Source of the DNA: Nitrospirales bacterium
Lineage (GTDB): Bacteria; Nitrospirota; Thermodesulfovibrionia; Thermodesulfovibrionales; Dissulfurispiraceae
Length of the DNA stretch: 8,687 nt
NCBI GenBank assembly: GCA_020846375.1
Contig: JADLDZ010000255.1
Span: forward strand, 1-8,687
Reading direction: 5' to 3'
Under the pieces are notes generated by a model. It was not told where the DNA came from, did not search any database, and worked only from the letters and a program-made list of their open reading frames with translations. Positions 6,904-8,687 of the stretch are shown here, one piece after another; position 1 is the stretch's first letter; every line of letters begins with the position of its first letter. The translations under genes were made by a program, and so were the position numbers.

Positions 6904-8265
6904 GTGAAAGACCCTCTCTCCCTGAACGGGATCGAAATCTCCACGGAGAGGGAAGATCTCCTCTGCTACAGCTTCGACGCCTCTTCCGCTGAAGCCGCTC
7001 TCCCCCGCGCCGTTGCCTGGCCTCGGAACACCGGGCAGGTCGTACGGCTCCTGCACTACGCCGAAGCGAAAAGCCTGAGCGTGATCTCGCGGGGGGCGGG
7101 CACCGGGATGACGGGAGGGTCGGTCCCGCGGGGTGCCTCCCTCGTCCTCAGCTTCGAGAAGATGCGGAAGATCCTCGATGTCGATACCCGGAACATGACC
7201 GTCACCGTGGAGCCCGGGGTGATCAACGGAAGACTCCAGAAAGAGCTCGAATACCTGGGCTTCTTCTACCCCCCCGACCCCGCCAGCCTCGCGGTCTGCA
7301 CCATCGGGGGGAATGTGGCGGCCAATGCGGGAGGGCCCCGGGCCGTGAAATACGGCGTCACGCGGGATTATGTCATGGGGATCGAAGCGGTGACGGCCGA
7401 CGGAACCGTCATCACCACCGGGGGCAGGACGCACAAGAAGGCGGTGGGGTACGACCTCAGGAATCTCCTCGTGGGATCGGAGGGGACCCTCGCTGTCTCG
7501 ACCCGGATACGGCTGAAGGTGCTGCCCCTGCCGGAAGACATCATGACCTTCCTCGTTTTTTTCAACAGTCTCGAAGCGTCGGGCACCGCCGTCTCGAAGA
7601 TCCTCTCCTCGAAGATCATCCCCCGCACCCTCGAATTCATGGACCGGTACTCCATCGAAGCCATCGAGAACTACAAGCCGGTGGGGCTCCCGACGGAGGT
7701 GGAGGCACTCCTCCTGATCGAGCTCGACGGGTACCCGGCAACCATCAAGAAAGAGGCGGAAAGGGTGGTGGACATCTGCCATACCCTCGGGGGGGAAGCG
7801 ATCGTGGCAGAGGACTCCAGTGCCAGGGAGAGGCTCTGGGAGGCGAGAAGGTCCGTTTCCCCCGCCCTGTACCATATAAAACCCACGAAGATGAATGAAG
7901 ACATCGTCGTCCCCCGTGACAAAATCCCCTCCCTCCTCACAGACCTCAGGAGGCTGTCGGAAGAGAGCGGGATCAGGATCGTCTGCTTCGGACATGCCGG
8001 GGACGGAAACATCCATGCCAATATCATGGTGGATGCGCACGACCCTGCCGAGTACGCAAAGGGGAAGGGGCTGGTCAGGACCCTTTTCGAACTCGCACTC
8101 AGGTGGGGGGGGTCCCTTTCGGGAGAGCACGGGATCGGCCTCACCAAGGCGCCCTATCTCGGCATGGAAGTCAGGGAAAAGGAGCTGCAGTTGATGCAGG
8201 GCATCAAGAAAGTCTTCGATCCGCGGGGGATCATGAACCCGGGGAAGATCTTCGACCCCCGTTGA
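6904..8265 (+). CDS. glcD: FAD-linked D-2-hydroxyacid dehydrogenase, GlcD / D-lactate dehydrogenase-like
   Basis: This 453-residue flavoprotein belongs to the PCMH-type FAD-binding family that oxidises D-lactate, glycolate or related D-2-hydroxyacids to ketoacids. The FAD domain holds SRGAGTGMTGGSVPRG (62-77), YPPDPAS (122-128), IGGNVAANAGGPRAVKYG (134-151) and VGSEGTLA (190-197). The C-terminal FAD-oxidase domain has GHAGDGNIHANI (363-374), SGEHGIG (406-412) and the closing FDPRGIMNPGKIF. The His and Glu residues of these motifs form the metal and substrate site in relatives. The start is GTG at 6904 with AAGAAGGGA about 7 nt upstream; an ATG 7 nt earlier is out of frame. No in-frame stop separates it from smc, which it follows by 42 bp, so cotranscription is likely. 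The length is typical for the family and there is no fused Fe-S domain. The usual Fe-S partner (GlcF-like) is not adjacent, since the next gene is convergent. The substrate cannot be decided by reading. Confidence 0.93.
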   Translation: MKDPLSLNGIEISTEREDLLCYSFDASSAEAALPRAVAWPRNTGQVVRLLHYAEAKSLSVISRGAGTGMTGGSVPRGASLVLSFEKMRKILDVDTRNMTVTVEPGVINGRLQKELEYLGFFYPPDPASLAVCTIGGNVAANAGGPRAVKYGVTRDYVMGIEAVTADGTVITTGGRTHKKAVGYDLRNLLVGSEGTLAVSTRIRLKVLPLPEDIMTFLVFFNSLEASGTAVSKILSSKIIPRTLEFMDRYSIEAIENYKPVGLPTEVEALLLIELDGYPATIKKEAERVVDICHTLGGEAIVAEDSSARERLWEARRSVSPALYHIKPTKMNEDIVVPRDKIPSLLTDLRRLSEESGIRIVCFGHAGDGNIHANIMVDAHDPAEYAKGKGLVRTLFELALRWGGSLSGEHGIGLTKAPYLGMEVREKELQLMQGIKKVFDPRGIMNPGKIFDPR

Positions 8266-8300
8266 TTCCCGGCCGGCGCGGGCACCCCGGCAGCCGCTTC

Positions 8301-8687
8301 TTACATATACCCGAGAGCCTTGAGCTGCGCCTCGATCACTTCCTTGTCCTGATCACTGCTTTCCTTTTCCTGCTGACCCTGTGCGCGATGGAGCATAGCG
8401 GGATCATGCGCCCTGCGCTGCCGGTAGAGCGATTTGTCCACAATGCATTCCATGCGGTGCACCGAGAGTCTGCCGCCGAAGAATCTATTGATTTCCTCGG
8501 TGTTTCTATCGTAATTTTCGATGAGGTCGTTGTAATCCATATATAAAACTGCCATGTTTTGCTGTTGTGCCAGCCACGACTCCACTTCATGAAGGTGAGA
8601 CGAATACAATGCGCTCATCTCCTCCTCTCCGGAAACGGTCGCCTCCCCTTTCCTCCCCAGCATCACTCTCTGCGATGCGCAGATCTC
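8301..8687 (-). CDS. Sulfotransferase-family protein, C-terminal fragment (cut by window edge)
   Basis: The last 128 codons of a minus-strand gene are visible, and the frame stays open to the right edge. The first methionine-type codon in the window (GTG at 8666) is therefore probably internal. The visible segment starts EICASQRVMLGRKGE, continues with SSHLHEVESWLAQQQNM and then VLYMDYNDLIENY, and has a NRFFGG turn followed by CIVDKSLYRQRR. This succession (a SQ..ML.R.G helix, a VLY..YNDL strand, an IN.F.GG loop and a VD.SLYR ending) is what I recall from the C-terminus of bacterial sulfotransferase-family proteins. The family usually transfers sulfate from PAPS, whose binding loop lies near the N-terminus and is not visible. 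The tail (about 35 residues) is polar and low in hydrophobics. It is convergent with the GlcD-like gene, 35 bp between stops. Family recognition is moderate and no substrate can be proposed. Confidence 0.6.
   Translation of the reverse strand, partial: EICASQRVMLGRKGEATVSGEEEMSALYSSHLHEVESWLAQQQNMAVLYMDYNDLIENYDRNTEEINRFFGGRLSVHRMECIVDKSLYRQRRAHDPAMLHRAQGQQEKESSDQDKEVIEAQLKALGYM

Noticed and set aside
6091..8130. A 679-codon open frame antisense to the 3' part of smc and most of glcD
   Set aside because: Its translation is rich in Pro, Gly, Arg and His with no recognisable domain, and it runs opposite two genes with clear motifs. In GC-rich DNA, antisense frames opposite such genes often lack stops.
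8266..8300. GC-rich partial inverted repeat between the convergent glcD and sulfotransferase-like stops
   Set aside because: The stem GCCGG/CCGGC is short and no T-run follows on either strand, so it does not support a terminator call.
1..8687. CRISPR arrays, insertion sequences, tRNA or rRNA genes, phage or toxin-antitoxin modules
   Set aside because: No repeated spacer-separated units, transposase-like frame, terminal inverted repeats or cloverleaf-like segment was seen. All sizeable stretches are explained by ordinary genes.

Overview
The window comes from a bacterium that most likely reduces sulfate or sulfite. It carries dsrA, dsrB and dsrD, the start of a dsrN-type gene, a housekeeping smc gene and an FAD-linked hydroxyacid dehydrogenase. 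GC content is high, roughly 60% by eye. dsrD beside dsrAB favours a reductive-type pathway. The taxon cannot be fixed by reading alone. A Nitrospirota (Thermodesulfovibrio-like) or Desulfobacterota lineage is my guess. DsrA and DsrB are shorter than the Desulfovibrio proteins and lack that group's DSR1F primer motif.

Layout. The left 3.1 kb is on the minus strand and reads right to left: dsrA (3093-1909), dsrB (1872-802), a terminator-like hairpin (731-774), dsrD (696-478), a strong intrinsic terminator (401-449), then the first 116 codons of dsrN (350 to the left edge). A 198-bp divergent intergenic region (3094-3291), AT-rich in its middle, holds candidate promoters for dsrA leftward and smc rightward. 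On the plus strand follow smc (3292-6861) and, 42 bp later, a GlcD/D-lactate-dehydrogenase-like gene (6904-8265). A convergent minus-strand gene enters from the right edge (8687-8301). It looks like the C-terminal end of a sulfotransferase-family protein.

How the genes work together. DsrA and DsrB form the siroheme/[4Fe-4S] dissimilatory sulfite reductase, and all expected cluster cysteines are present with spacings matching Desulfovibrio vulgaris. DsrD is the small winged-helix accessory protein. DsrN is a CbiA-like amidase thought to amidate the siroheme cofactor. Two hairpins split this group into dsrAB, dsrD and dsrN, so expression may step down along it. smc is chromosome-maintenance housekeeping. 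The GlcD-like oxidase could feed electrons from a D-2-hydroxyacid such as lactate or glycolate, but its Fe-S partner is not here.

I found no undescribed multi-gene system. The points most worth checking are regulatory: the hairpin between dsrB and dsrD, the paired near-leaderless promoter arrangement of smc and dsrN, and the AT-rich palindrome overlapping the dsrA promoter.
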